From the NCBI GenBank assembly GCA_030998225.1, contig JAPYXD010000753.1, positions 4,930,001 through 4,994,000 on the forward strand: DNA of 64,000 nucleotides, given 5' to 3'. Under the pieces are notes generated by a model. It had not been told where the DNA came from and ran no database searches. It was given only the letters and a program-made list of their open reading frames with translations. Each line of letters begins with the position of its first letter. Positions within the stretch are counted from its first letter, which is position 1. This DNA is from Diplolepis rosae. Its lineage: Eukaryota; Arthropoda; Insecta; Hymenoptera; Diplolepididae. The translations under genes were made by a program, and so were the position numbers. Shown piece after piece: positions 25,978 to 38,218 of the stretch.

Positions 25978-26420
25978 CCCAAAAATATAAAAAAAAAATT
26001 GTTTAAAAATACTTAAAGGTGCTGGAATTTTTGAAAACCTCAATAACCTTTCTATATAAAGGTACTAAATATAAAAAAAAAATTATGAAGGGTCTAAACT
26101 CAGAAAATAAAAATATTAAAGGTGGCGAATCCCTGTAACTAAAGGATCAAGATCTGAAATATTAAGAAAAAGTATTCAGATATCAAACAGCAAATTATAC
26201 ATATTAAGAATCAAGTACGACCTGTGTTAACGTTTAGTATCCTATAGGTATTCAAGCCCCACATCCACATTTTAGAGCCCAATATCTAGATGTTTAATCT
26301 TAATATCGCAGATTACTATTCAATATAGTTCAGCTTCTAAGGTATAACCGGCTAATATCCAAATTTATCAGTTAAAGGAACATGAACTGAAAAAAGTAAT
26401 ATTACTAATATTTCATACAC

Positions 26421-26931
26421 GAAGAAAAATGGATATTCAACTATGTGTATAACATTATACATATTGTAGGTATATATAATATGTATCTAGATATTCAGCT
26501 GCGCAATATCAAAGATATTAAAATGAAATTATCTTACATAGAGAAAAATGTATTTTGGGATAAATATAATATTGCAACTGAATATCCCAGATATAAAAAA
26601 TGCATATATAATGTACTTTAAAAAATATGTGATTAATCCAATCAAAATTTAGTCGGCTCGACCATAGAATTTTCTAATTATAGAATTAATAATATTTTTG
26701 GATGGTTTAACTAAAAAATTTGTTTCGTGCTACAAAAGATGGTTTCTTTAACTAAGATTTTGTTTGATGGAAGAAATATTTTAGTTGATTTAACCAAATT
26801 TTTCTTGATTCAACAAATTTTTGTTTGCCTGAACCAAAGATCTTGGTTGATTTAACAAAATCGTTCGGTTAGATTAAGTAAATTTTTTTTATAGGTCTGG
26901 TTCTCCTATAGTTGAATATCCATTTTTCTCC
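26421..26931. mobile_element. Element with 23-bp terminal inverted repeats
   Basis: GAAGAAAAATGGATATTCAA begins the left end, and TTGAATATCCATTTTTCTCC ends the right. The inner sequence has degenerate copies of the same words (GAGAAAAATGTATTTTGGG, TTGCAACTGAATATCCCAG) and repeated GGTT...AACTAAAA segments. It is about 510 bp with no ORF, a non-autonomous DNA element. Confidence 0.75.
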
Positions 26932-26934
26932 GTA

Positions 26935-27340
26935 TAATGTCTAGATATTTGATCTCAATATATAGAAATTTAATCCTAATTATTTATATATTTAACCTCA
27001 ATATATGGAATCTGACCCTATATCTCAAAATTTAACATACTTAACTAGATATTTGACCCCAAATCTAGACATTTAATATCTACAAATAGATATTTGATCT
27101 TTAAAGTATTTTAATGTAATGTCTATGCCTAAGTATTTGACCCCCAAAATCTAGACATTTAATATCTACATATAGATATTTGATCTTTAAATATTTTTAT
27201 GTAATCTCTATATCTAGATATTTGACCTCAAAATCGAAATATTTAACATTAATAACTAGAATTAACCTTAATATCGTAGATCGCTGTCCCGGAGTTAAAT
27301 TACTAATTTAGAACCTCGCTAATATCTATTTTTGTCAGTA
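26935..27340. repeat. Degenerate tandem repeat of AGATATTTGACC type
   Basis: TCTAGATATTTGA, TCTAGACATTTAATATCTAC and AGATATTTGATCTTTAAA recur. Two units of about 100 bp (near 27056 and 27151) are almost identical. Similar words appear at 26280-26360. It is a simple AT-rich satellite. Confidence 0.65.
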
Positions 27341-27644
27341 TGGGCAGTGCTATAAATTCTAGTCTAACATAGGGTTAAGTTTGATAGTTGAGAGTGTAAA
27401 TACATGCATAATAATCGTACGAAGTACACCGCAAAACACGCGTAATGGACCCCAGTTGAGAAGTCGGAGCGCAGGCGTATTGTCACCACGGCTTTGTCTA
27501 CTCACACAAAACACCTGGCATTTGTATGTGCGGAGTCGTGTCGAGGATGAAAATCACTTTTCAACTCGGCTGTGGAAGAGTTTATGACAAATAGTGGTTC
27601 TCTAATGCATGACTTTTATTTTTTTTCTAAATTCCTTTACACTT

Positions 27645-27940
27645 AATACCAGGGGGCTACGGAATAAGAAATTTAAATCTGCCCTCTCTTGATTCTAATA
27701 TTTTATGTAGAGTTTCCGAACTTTCAAACATTTGGGCCACCAGATTATCATTAAAATTTAAGTCAATCTTTTCGTTTTTCTAGATTCTCAAAAGACTTTC
27801 GGGTCTTTGAATACTCGGGCCGCCAATTAATCGTTAAAATTGAAGTCTGGTCTTTTTTTCTAGATTTTCAGCAGATTTCAGAGTCTATCGGGCCGCCAGT
27901 TAATTATCAAGAATAATTATTTTTCTTGGAAAAAAATATT
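27645..27940 (+). repeat. Box satellite array E (short)
   Basis: About four units: CAGGGGGCTACGGAAT near 27650, TTGGGCCACCAGATTATC near 27733, CTCGGGCCGCCAATTAATCG near 27815, and TCGGGCCGCCAGTTAATTAT near 27888, each about 75-83 bp apart. Confidence 0.8.
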
Positions 27941-27944
27941 TTAT

Positions 27945-29325
27945 GGTGTTTATTAACAATATTTGCAATAAAAAAGTAATTGAGCTGATAGAAAATGAGG
28001 ATAGATCAACATTCGCGACCCTCACTTAACTTATTCTTTGTTTTTTCCGAATTATTTCATTCTCTCTCTCTCTCTCTTTCTCTCTGGGGAAAGTTTTCAA
28101 AGGATGAGCCATGCGAACGGTTGCCATGGATATTTGCATGCGTCCAATAAACGGTGGCTAAGGGGCTCGCGACTTGCTTAGGGTAAAAAGTGAAAGAGGG
28201 TCGCCAAACTCTTTCTCCTTTTCTTGCTTTCGATCTTTATTCTTTGCTGTCCCCTTCTCTCTATCTGACTGTCTTTTTCTCTATCTCTCTCTATCCTGCT
28301 TTTTTCTTTCTCTTCTTTTGATTCCCCCCTCCTCTCGCACCTTGGTAATGGCTTCGCACTGCAAACCTCCTCCACCCTCAAGAAAGATTCGTAAAATGGA
28401 AAAAGGAGAGAACGAGTTTCCGACTCGAACGTTCTTGCAGAAGTGAAAAAGAAAGTTTCTCAAGATTCGTCGCTTGCGAGTACAATTTTTTTTACTTGCT
28501 ACTTCGCAAGCGTGCTTGAAAAGTCTTGAAACGTTATCTTGAAAGTGAGCAAAGTTTTGAGAAATAAGCTCTGATTTTAATCAGTGTCAGCTTTTTTACA
28601 TCTTGTAAACTCAATTAACGAAAAAAAACTTTTTTATTTTCCTAGAAAAAATGTTTTTTTGAGATAAAATGACAAAGATATTTATTTATATATTATTATT
28701 ATAAATAATTGAATCGCAGTAGGAGTGGAATAAAAATACAATGTTGTAACTGCTTTTATAAATACAAGAGCATAAAGGTACATATATTTTATCTCTATTT
28801 GTCGAATGGAGGTATCGCAGCAAGAAAATGCGAGATGAAAGTGGATTTTCCCTCTGGATAGCGAGGAGATTGGCAGAAAATTTAGAGTTTTAACAAATTA
28901 CGAAAAGCCCGTTGCCTGCGGCCCTCCTGTGTAGAGGATCAAAGCTCACCGAGTAATCGAGCAACGTTTGAACAACCCGTGCCTTTCTCGAACTTCTAAA
29001 CCTGTTGTGGGTGAGATTAACGTTTCTTTAATGGGCCGTGTGATATTCTATTACTTTGAATTCGCCGAAGATCGTTTCACACTTTTTTCCTCAAGTCATA
29101 ATCAGCAGAAAGCTTTCAAAAAGTGTAAATCGGAAGAAATTAAACCGCCAAGAAATTACTGCTATTTTATTCTCGTGGTGATTTTTCGTTTATCTCATTT
29201 TTCCATGGAAAAACGTAAGTTAAATGAGTTTTCGTTACATGTAAACTTGCAAGAAATAAATATCTCTGACCTGGCTGCATTAGAGTTACGGAAAAGAAAA
29301 ATGTGCAGATGATGTTCAATAGAAA
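27945..29325. other. Non-repetitive island with CT-rich tracts
   Basis: It includes a TC dinucleotide run at 28061-28085 and a CT-rich stretch at 28210-28340. No recognised gene. It is GC-richer than the flanking arrays. Confidence 0.4.
28061..28085. repeat. TC dinucleotide microsatellite
   Basis: A nearly perfect TC run, with one extra TT. Confidence 0.95.
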
Positions 29326-29329
29326 TAAT

Positions 29330-30290
29330 TTTGTAATGGCCTGGAGGTCTAACCACCCGTGAATCCTTCCAAATTTTCCGAATATCAACTTGAAAAATAT
29401 AAAGAAAATAAATTCCCTGTTCTATTTTGTAGCGGCCTGGAGCCTCAGACACTCGTGAATTTTTCAAAATTCCCTACATATCAAGGACAATGGTTACGAA
29501 TTCTCTTTTCTTGGCGGCCGAGGCATACATATGCCTTGAAATCCTATAAAACATCAAAAATGGCAAGAAAACTGATTCCTTATTATTATTTAGTGGCGGC
29601 CCGAAGCTTTAAGCACTCATTAACCTTTAAAAATTCCCCGAATCTCAAGGTCAGTGGTTATGAATTCTCATTTCCAGGCGGATCGATGTTCAGTCATCTT
29701 AAAATCGTCTGAAACATTAAAAACATTAAAAAAAATGTTCACTTGTTCGTATTTTGGGGCTTCCGAATAAGCTTAAAACACTCATTAACCTTTCAAAATT
29801 CCTCGAATGTCAAAGGCAGTTATTAACAAATTCTCGTATTTTGGTGGCCCGAGCGTTAAGTCACATAAAAGTCGTCTTAAACTTTAAAAACAGCAATAAA
29901 AATGTTCCCTTGTTTTTATTTTGGGGCTCCCGAAGCTTTAAACACTCATTAACCTTTAAAAATTTCCCGAATCTCAAGGTCAGTGGTTATGAATTCTCAT
30001 TTCCAGGCGGCCCGATGTTCAGTCATCTTAAAATCGTCTGAAACATTAAAAACATCAATAAAAATTTTCACTTGTTCGTATTTTCTGGCGGCCTGAGCAT
30101 TCAGTCGCCTTAAAATCGTCTGAAATTTTAAAAACAGCAATAAAAATGTTTTCTTGTTCTTATTTTTTGGCTTCCGGAGCTTTAAACACTCATTAACCTT
30201 TCAAAATTCCTCGGATGTCAAGGGCAGTGATTACCAATTCTCGTATTTTGGCGGCTCGAGCATTCAGTCTGAAACTCTAAACAAAACTAA
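29330..30290 (-). repeat. Box satellite array F1 (inverted)
   Basis: Here the + strand shows the reverse form: TAGTGGCGGCCCGAAGCTTT, then AAACACTCATTAACCTTTAA and GGTCAGTGGTTATGAATTCT. Boxes are near 29340, 29432, 29512, 29594, 29677, 29757 and onwards about every 82 bp. Orientation is opposite to arrays A-E. Confidence 0.88.
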
Positions 30291-30309
30291 TAAAAATTAT
30301 TTATTTGCT

Positions 30310-31970
30310 TCGAAATACTTGATTAAAATCATATTTTAAAATTTTTATTAATTTTTATGGGTTTAATGTTAAAGAATCCAGGCTGCCATGAAATTAATGT
30401 TATTTTAATCTTGTGGTCATTTTTCCTTTATCCTATTTTCTTCACGGAAAAACGGAAGTTAAATGAGTTTCCGTTACATGATCACTTGCATGAAAAGAAA
30501 ATCTTGGACCTGGCTGCATTAGAGATACGGATAAGGGAAATGGGTAGGACGTTCGAAAGAAAGAAGAGACCAGAACGAAAGAACGTATTCCAGAGAGTCG
30601 TTGGTGATTGGGGGAAATTTCATTATTCGCAGACATTACCTCCGTTATTGTAATGCCATCAAATTGGATACGCTTCGTACCAGCAGAGAATCGAATCTTC
30701 TAGAATTCTCTGACAGTTCAGCTTTCTTTTCTCTCTGACAAGAAGCTGTCTGATTTTCCATTTTCTCTCTCGTTGTCGCGTCCTTATTCCCTCATTCGCG
30801 AACAACTTCTCCAACTTATGAGACGAATAATAACCATCTCGATAAATATTGTCGATCGTTTCTCATCACAATTTTTCCCGAAAGCTATTCCACTTAGTCA
30901 TATATCTATCACAATTTAGTGGTATCCCCGAGTATTAATATTGAAGAAGCCAATTTTCAGAGTTGGGCAGCCGATTTGTTCTTTAGTAGAAGATTCCATG
31001 TTAAGTACGGCACGTACTACTTACAGATCCAGTCAATCTAATGGTCTGTCAAATCGGAAAGCCAGACAGAACGCGGATAGGTTCAAAATGTCCTGCAGAG
31101 TTTCGGTTCTCCATCGAAACGTCCCGTCCCTACCGGATTTGAATCTGGCACCCGGCGTGGCGGACGTGTTATTGGTTTAGTCGCACCACTGACTCCGGCA
31201 TACTGCCAGAGGTTCTCCCTTAATTTTCTCAAGTTTTCGCAACCCTGAAAATAGACAACCCGACACTCTGAGTCTCTAGTAAAAAACATTTTTAGTCACC
31301 TCGTTTTATTATATTTACTTGGATTTATTTCTTACAGAATTCATTTTAACAGAATTCTAGTTTTGAATTTCGCGCGTGAATTTCTAACCTCTTGACGGTG
31401 AATTTGCGCGCGAAATTTGAAACCCCTAATTTGAAAAAAGGAATAGAAGACTTTAGAAATAGAGTAGTCGTCCTAAATTGAGCAGATTCTTTTTCCCTTT
31501 CTTGTTTTTCGTATCTGTGCCCTGATTAATGTTGCAAAAACCGGAAAAGGACACCGCTGGCATGTTTCCTTGATAACAAAAGTCGTGGGAAGCGCCCCTG
31601 TCCAGCGAGATTACATTTGTCGAGCTACCCAGCTCGACCGGGACTCTCGTTTCGGGGTTGGGGTTTGCAGGATAGAGTTTGATGCCAATGCTCTATACCT
31701 TGTGTCTACAGAATGTGGGATGGGACTTGCCGCTTCGCATCATCGTGTTTTCGAGTTTCTCTCTCTCGGTGGTGTTTCCTGTAATTAATAGTCTCTCACG
31801 GATGAACAAACCGGTCACCGTCTGGAAAAAACAGTTAAGGTTCTACAAAACGGATTATTTCTAATTAGAATGTAGAAAAAAGGAACAGTGTGTCGATTTT
31901 CCGCCTGCCTGTGTATTTAAAGTCTCTCAAGCATTCCAAAAATTCTCTGAATTGAAAACCAGGGATGAGT
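30310..31970. other. Mostly non-repetitive segment
   Basis: No gene recognised. Positions 29200-29310 and 30440-30545 share AAAAACGTAAGTTAAATGAG / AAAAACGGAAGTTAAATGAG and GACCTGGCTGCATTAGAG, a dispersed duplicate flanking array F1. A short palindrome with TTTCGCGCG and CGCGCGAAA lies at 31366-31423. Confidence 0.45.
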
Positions 31971-31974
31971 TTTC

Positions 31975-33250
31975 TAGATTTGGTGGTGGCCCAAAGCCTT
32001 AAACACTCGTAAATCCTTCAAAATGTTCTGAATATTTAATGCAATAGTTACCAGATCCAGTTTCCTGGCGGACTTGGCACTCAGTTACTTTGAAATCTTT
32101 TTCAATATTAAAAATAGCTAGAAAACTGACTAATTATTATTTAGTGGCGGCCCGAAGCTTCAAACACTCGTTAAGCTTTCAAACTTCCCAAAATACCAAG
32201 GACAATAGTTAAGAATTCAAATCTTTCACTTTTCCGTATTTTCTGGTGGCCCGAAGCTTTAAACACTCGTTAACCTTTTTAAATTCCCCGAATATCAAGG
32301 ACAGTGGTTGAGAATTCTCATTTCCATGCGGCCCGAGCATTCATTTATCTTAATATCTTCTGAAACTTTAAAAACAGCAATAAAAATGTTTCCTTGATCT
32401 TATTTTGTGGCGGCCGGAAGTTTCAAACACTGCATAATCTTCCAGAATTCCCTAGATGTCAAAGATAGTGGTTAGCAAATCCCGCCAGCTTGCGGCCCGA
32501 GCATTAAGTCGCCTTAAAATCGTCTGAAACTTGAAAAACAGCAATTAAAATGTTTCCTTGTTCTTATTTTGTGGCGGCCCGAGGTTTCAAAGACTGGATA
32601 ATCTTCCGAAATTCCTTAGATGTCAAGGACAGTGGTTAGGAATTCTCGTCTCCTGGCGGCCCGAACATTCAGTCGACTTGAAATTTTTAAAAACATTAAA
32701 AACTTCAAGAAAACTGACACCTTATTATTATTTAGTGGCTCCTGAAGTTTTAAACATTCATTAGCCTTTTAAAATTCCTCGAATGTCAAGGAAATAGCTA
32801 ATAATTCTCATTATCTGGCGGCCCGATTATTCAATCGCTTTAAAATTGTCTGAAACTTTAAAAACAGCAATAAAAATGTTTCCTTGTTCTTATTTTCTGG
32901 TGGTCCGAAGTTTCAAACACTGGATAATGTTCCAAAGTTCCCCGGATATCAAGGACGGGGGGTTGGCAATTCTCGTATTGAGGCGGCCCGAGCCTTCAGT
33001 CACCTTAAAATCGTCTGAAACTTGAAAAACAGCAATTAAAATGTTTCCTTGTTCTTATTTTGTGGCGGCCCGAGGTTTCAAAGACTGGATAATCTTCCGA
33101 AATTCCTTAGATGTCAAGGACAGTGGTTAGGAATTCTCGTCTCCTGGCGGCCCGAACATTTAGCCAACTTGAAAATTTTCAAAACATTAAAAACAGCTAG
33201 AAAAATAATTCCTTGTTCTTATTTGGTGGTAGGCCAAAAATTAAAGCAAT
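31975..33250 (-). repeat. Box satellite array F2 (inverted)
   Basis: Units have TTGTGGCGGCCCGAGGTTTC, AAGACTGGATAATCTTCCGA and CCTGGCGGCCCGAACATTCA, spaced about 82 bp. A stretch of about 200 bp beginning near 32557 is repeated at about 33048 with very few changes (about 491 bp apart, six units). Confidence 0.88.
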
Positions 33251-33254
33251 TGTA

Positions 33255-34135
33255 AATTCCCATAATTTTTCCTCTTATAACAGCTAATGTTTTGGAATGA
33301 GGAAATTGCGGTGTGTAATTCTAATTTTAGTATTTGTCAAAATCCGAATTGACTCCGTGACAGGAGCACTGGACGGAGAGCGGTGTAAGTAACCGCAACA
33401 ATGCTGGGTCCGTAATGGATGGCCTTAGGAACCTAAGGCGAGTGAATTGTTGGCCCCACGTCCGCCTTCGAAGCGGAGACACCCTCGTCCGTCCTGCTGG
33501 CGTAAATCAATGCGCTCCCTTCGCCTTTGCAACCCCTTAGCCAGGTCCTCGCGCAGCTCATCGTCGTCGCGATCCCCAACTCACTCTAGGGGTGAGTTAG
33601 GGGGTGTCGGAGACGTCCGGCTACTGCATTATGTATTTCTCACCGACCCACCACTAACTTTTATACTCCCCTGTCTGACCCCCCGCTATGCTCTAACACC
33701 CTTCAACTGGCCTCTTACTTCGTCTTCCTTCATTTCCTTTTTACTTTCCTTGCTGTCTTCCTTTTTTCATCTACTTCTCTCTCCGAACATCCCCCGCCAT
33801 CCAACCCAACCACATGGCCCTCTTCAAACCCCACGACCAACCTCTATGGTCTTTTACTCTGGAGTGGTTTCGTGACTTTTAATCACCGGTTCGTTTCACT
33901 ATTGACACGGAAAACCACACGTCGTAAAAGGTCTATTTTAATTAGGTTAAGGACTTACTTCGTGATATATATCAAACAAGGCTCGAGCCACCAACAAGTT
34001 TTTTCAAAAAGGGGAGTTTTCGTCAGGTTTAGTTACTTTTATCACTTTGGCAAGAATCAAAGACCCTGTCCGTCAATGAATAGCGATATATCTTTTTCCC
34101 CTGAAGTGGAAAACTTTTTCATGCTTTTCCGGTGT
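33255..34135. other. GC-rich island, origin unknown
   Basis: Positions 33360-33870 are distinctly GC-rich and CT-rich with a 142-codon frame rich in Ser, Pro and Arg (33447-33875). No domain was recognised, and the composition suggests non-coding DNA read in frame. It may be the remnant of a retroelement untranslated region or a unique intronic island. Confidence 0.3.
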
Positions 34136-34139
34136 GTGA

Positions 34140-34690
34140 ATTCTCGGGTCGCCGAGAAAGTCTATAGATATAGATTTTTATTGAATCTCAAAGACACTTG
34201 ATGAGTTTACAAGAATTTCACTTGTCGGACCGCCAGTTAATTATGTTAAATTAATATTTTTTTACCTGTAAGAAAATTTTTTTTTTCATCAAATTATTAC
34301 ATTTTATGAAATATCAGACATTTCCAAAGTTCCCAAAACTTTAGCTTGTCGGGCCGCCAATTAATTATACTAAATTAATATTTTTTTTCCTACTAATAAT
34401 TTCTCTAGAGATTTTAAAGCATTAAGGTATGTGGGCCGCGAGTTAATTATACTAAATTATTATTTTTTCTACCTTTAAGTAATTTTTCTAGAGATTTAAA
34501 AGTATAACGGCAGTCTGGACGCCAATTATTTATGCTAAATTATTTTTTTATTATCAAATTATTAGATTTTATGAAATATTAAATACATTTTCAAAGTTCC
34601 CAAGAATTTAACTTGTCGAGCCGCCAATTAATTTATTCTAAATTAGTATTTTAATGTCACTTGATAGCCTTTTTAAAATCAATATTCTAG
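34140..34690 (+). repeat. Box satellite array G
   Basis: Boxes read TCGGGTCGCCGAGAAAG near 34145, TCGGACCGCCAGTTAATTAT near 34227, TCGGGCCGCCAATTAATTAT near 34349, GTGGGCCGCGAGTTAATTAT near 34431 and TCGAGCCGCCAATTAATTTA near 34616. Orientation is forward again. Spacing is 80-120 bp with some loss. Confidence 0.82.
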
Positions 34691-34699
34691 ATTAAAAAA

Positions 34700-35525
34700 T
34701 CACTCAAAATATTCATTCCTATTCTAGCTATAATCTCATCTATTTTTTATTCAATTTCTACTTTTGTTTCTTGAGTGGAGAGCTTCGGGGTTCCTGGGGA
34801 AAAAATTTGAATTGTCCTACATAGAAGAAGGGTTGATAAAAAAGCGTTAAAAAAATGTTTACTTAATTTTTGAAGCGCCCTTCAACAAGTTTTTTTTGTT
34901 AATTGGATTTAATTCCGAGACATTTGGTTCAAAATGGCGTTTATTATTGGAGTCACAGGAGAAATAACACTGTCGAAGCGGTTAACGTCACCTTAACCGC
35001 TGCCTGCCTTTGGCAACCCTACACCGCTCGTCAGTGTGTACCACTCCGTCCAAGTTCAACCACCGTATCGGCTGTCTCCTCCAATCAGGAGAACAGTCTA
35101 CTCGTTTGATGTAAATACCGACGAGCCCTAGTTTTACCTTCTCCAGCTCGGATACTGGGCGCTTTCGTCCAAGGAGAGCCATATCGGTTTACACCGCCAT
35201 TGTTCCCCGAGGACCAGACTGTAGAAATACCTTTTTTTTAAGAATACCATATCTCGCAGCAATCTCTCCCAGAGCTTTTTTTCGATACGAACCTGGTCTT
35301 ACCGAGATTCCTTATCGTTGTTTTATCTCCATCTTGTACCTCCTTCCCTTTTCAAATACGACATCAAAGACGTTTTGATTCCAAGAACTGTTCAAACTTC
35401 ATGAAAATACATCTTCTATGGTAGAATTTTTAATTAGACATGTATTTCCTGTGAGAAATCGATTCTATGGGAGATTTAGATTTATCCTTAAATTAATAAA
35501 TATCGTGTTTAATTTATTTTCAATT
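34700..35525. other. Non-repetitive segment
   Basis: It includes a GC-richer stretch (34930-35220) with short frames on both strands. Nothing was recognised. Confidence 0.35.
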
Positions 35526-35528
35526 CAA

Positions 35529-36315
35529 GGGAATCCACCACCTTTAATATTTTTATTTCAAATTAATTAGGTGAGTTTAAAAAATTTGAAAATCTTTCTG
35601 TGGGAAAAAAGACGCTTTCGACTGCGCTGAGATTCGAGCCCAGGTCTTTCGATTGCCGGTCGACAAATTTCAAACTCACCTAATTAATTTGAAATCAATT
35701 TACAGCCGCAAGGCAGAGCCACTTGGCGATATGAGCAGATCTTCCTGTGGAAAATTAGATGCCGGACGCCTGTGTAGCTCAGAGCAGTCGAAAGGCAATC
35801 GAAAGACCTGGGCTCGAATCCCGGCGCAGTCGAAAGCGTCTTTTTTTCCACCGAAAGATTTTCAAATTCTTTAAATTTTTTTATGTTTGGTACCTTTATT
35901 TGGAAAGGTTTTGGGATTTCTAAAAAAACTCCAGCAACTTTAGGTATTTTTAAACTACAAATTTTGAGTTTTTTGGACATTTTTTTTGACATTTTTTTAC
36001 TTTGAATAACTTTTTTGTTTTTATCAATTGTCATGATTATTTTTTTATTTTCTTCCTTACAATGTGTAGCAACTTTCTGGTATGGAAAATAAGATAAGGA
36101 ACAAAATAAAAAAAGAATCATGACAATTGATAAAAAACAAAAAAGTTATTCAATGTCAAAAAAATGGCCAAAAAACTCAAAATTTTTAGTTTAAGAACAC
36201 ATAAAGGTATTGGAATTTTTAAAAAACCCGAAAACCTTTCTAAATAAAGGTACTAATCATAAAAATTATTATATGGAAGGTCTAAACTCAAAAAGTATTA
36301 AATATGGCGGAACCC
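35529..36315. mobile_element. Composite foldback element with tRNA-like modules
   Basis: The outer ends GGGAATCCACCACCTTTAAT and ATTAAATATGGCGGAACCCC are inverted repeats of one another with mismatches. From left to right it contains a minus-oriented truncated tRNA-like piece (35620-35663), a plus-oriented tRNA-like piece (35768-35831), and an inner foldback (35889-36254) whose arms begin GGTACCTTTATTTGGAAAGG and end with the complement. AATTTCAAACTCACCTAATT inverted pairs flank the tRNA-like parts. No transposase is present. Confidence 0.7.
35768..35831 (+). pseudogene. tRNA-like module, degenerate D arm
   Basis: It begins GCCTGTGTAGCTCAGAGC, a D arm with its loop almost deleted. It then has an anticodon region AGGCAAT, a T arm and B box (CTGGGCTCGAATCCCGG), and ends CGCAGTC. 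Compared with the copies at 61.6 and 61.9 kb the D loop is missing several bases, so it cannot be a functional tRNA. It is a SINE-like head embedded in a transposon. Confidence 0.7.
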
Positions 36316-36319
36316 CTTA

Positions 36320-37355
36320 AAGCAAAAGAAAGAAAAATCTACTCCCATGATATCAAAAAAGTGAATTAAACCTTAAGGAAATGTTTTGAAAAATCTTCAT
36401 TCTGCTTCTACAGAAAATCTTTGAACATTTTTACAGCTAAGTAATACCACCGAAGATAATTAGTTACTATATTTAAAATTTTTAGGCAAAAACTGGGGTT
36501 TGTATCTTCAACTCAAAAAACTTTTCGCAAACAAATAGTTTAAGAATTGGAAGCTTTAGGTTAAATTGAGCCAAATAGCATCGAGCGAGATAAAAAACTT
36601 TTTTTCGAATCAGTGCGGAAAATAGTGGAATAACGTTAGATGAAATCCATTCCATAACTTTGACTAAAGAACCTTTTAAATATATTAAGATTAATTTAAA
36701 TATACTTAAGTGTGTAAGAAAAAATATTCGAATGAACATAGTAATTGTCTCATTAACGAAAACTTGAAACTTTGGGCGGGAAAAAACAGGTCGCTGTGTC
36801 TCTTGTCTGCTCCTTAAATTCTCGTCAGTGTCGACAAAGAGGGTGGGCGAAAAGCAGAATGCAAAATTACTCGACGGGGGTGCCAGATAGGCGAGGAGTG
36901 CACCCTCGATTCGGAAACTATCATCCATCGACCCCCATCCGGGGGGTTGCTGGTAGCCAAATCCAGTCTCTCTTCTTTATTTTTCTCACTCTCTATCTCT
37001 CTCTTTCTTCTCGTAAGAGGCAATAAAGCTCGACGCGTGGCGCTCCCGTCGCCGCCTTCACGTATTTTCAAGAGGAACCCCCGCAGAGCAACTAAATACC
37101 CCACACCCCCTGCCAACCCTGAAAACTACCCTTCGGCCTCAACACCAGATTAAAAGCTGTGATTATACCTCGCATCCACCCCTATCAGTTTTCTATCTTT
37201 TTAATCTATCCCCTTCTTAAAAAAATATTAAAATTTTTTCATTATTCAAATTGCTGCAACTTTTTTCAAAAAATCTTGGAAAATTGAGAAATTTAAAAAT
37301 TATTAATGCTGTAATTATTTCAGTAAATGGATTCTATGCGTCTGATAAATTTTTG
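36320..37355. other. Non-repetitive segment with GC-rich island
   Basis: Positions 36770-37160 are GC-rich, with a CT-rich patch (CTCTCTATCTCTCTCTTTCT). Open frames of about 148 aa (-, 36482-36928) and about 100 aa overlap and have no recognised domains. It is a possible regulatory island in the intron. Confidence 0.35.
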
Positions 37356-37360
37356 CTACG

Positions 37361-37632
37361 CTCTCTAAATCTGAATCAGTCAAATTTTCACTGATTGAAT
37401 CAGTGATTTACCTTTTCACTGATTCATCAGTGAAAAAATATTTTTCACTGTTAAATCAGTTAAGTTTCACTGATTCATCAGTGAAAAAAATATTTTTCAC
37501 TGTCAAATCAGTCTATTTCCACTGAAATAATCAGCGAATTTTGACTGATTTGCAGTAACCTCTTTTTAGCTATTTGAATCAGTCAGATTTCACTGATAAT
37601 CAGTAGATTTTGACTGATTCAAATTTAGAGAG
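37361..37632. mobile_element. Foldback element of the ACTGATT/AATCAGT family
   Basis: It opens CTCTCTAAATCTGAATCAGT and closes with ACTGATTCAAATTTAGAGAG, the inverse. The inside is a string of ACTGATT and AATCAGT words, with TTCACTG repeated. It has the same family and ends as 43560-44130 and 45030-45300. Confidence 0.85.
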
Positions 37633-37639
37633 TGGGGAT

Positions 37640-38215
37640 AGAGATAAAAGCTGTGCCTTTCATAATCCTTGCTTAATAAACATTACGACCCCTATTTTAG
37701 TCTTTTCTCTCTCTTTTGTGTTCTAAGTATTCGTTTCACTGTTTAAATTACGAATACCAAGCATTCCATGAGTTCTATTTAAATGTAATTTGTATCTTGC
37801 GTATCTCTTTTGTGCTTGTCTGATAGCCAACTTGCTCTCACGTGGTGATTACCATTTTCCCGACTTTTTTTTTCCTCTGCAATAATTATTCTTTTTTAAG
37901 TTTGCTTCTAATATGAAAACATTAGAAGGATAAATCAAGACATTTAGAAATCAGATTAGAAGGATATGTATCGAAAAAAGTTTTATACGTTCGTCCTTTC
38001 TTAGCGGGAGCAATAAATCAAAAGGACGTGATAACTTGTGAAATAGTGGCTCGCCAGATAGCGGTATATATATATTGAATCCCAGTCCAATCAAACGGAA
38101 AGCTCTTCCTTCCACCAGATCCTACATTCTTCATTTGTAAAATCAATCTTACAATTTTTCATCCAAGTCAACGATTTCAAATATATTATTTCATAGGGAT
38201 AGAGAAAGGGGCATT
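37640..38215. other. Non-repetitive segment
   Basis: AT-rich, with no recognised gene or repeat apart from a short TATATATAT patch near 38065. Confidence 0.4.
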
Positions 38216-38218
38216 AAT

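Noticed and set aside
33447..33875. 142-codon Ser/Pro/Arg-rich frame
   Set aside because: GC- and CT-rich DNA yields such frames by chance; no domain, no splice context.
36482..36928. 148-codon minus-strand frame
   Set aside because: Spans an AT-rich and a GC-rich section with no recognisable motif; no support as a gene.
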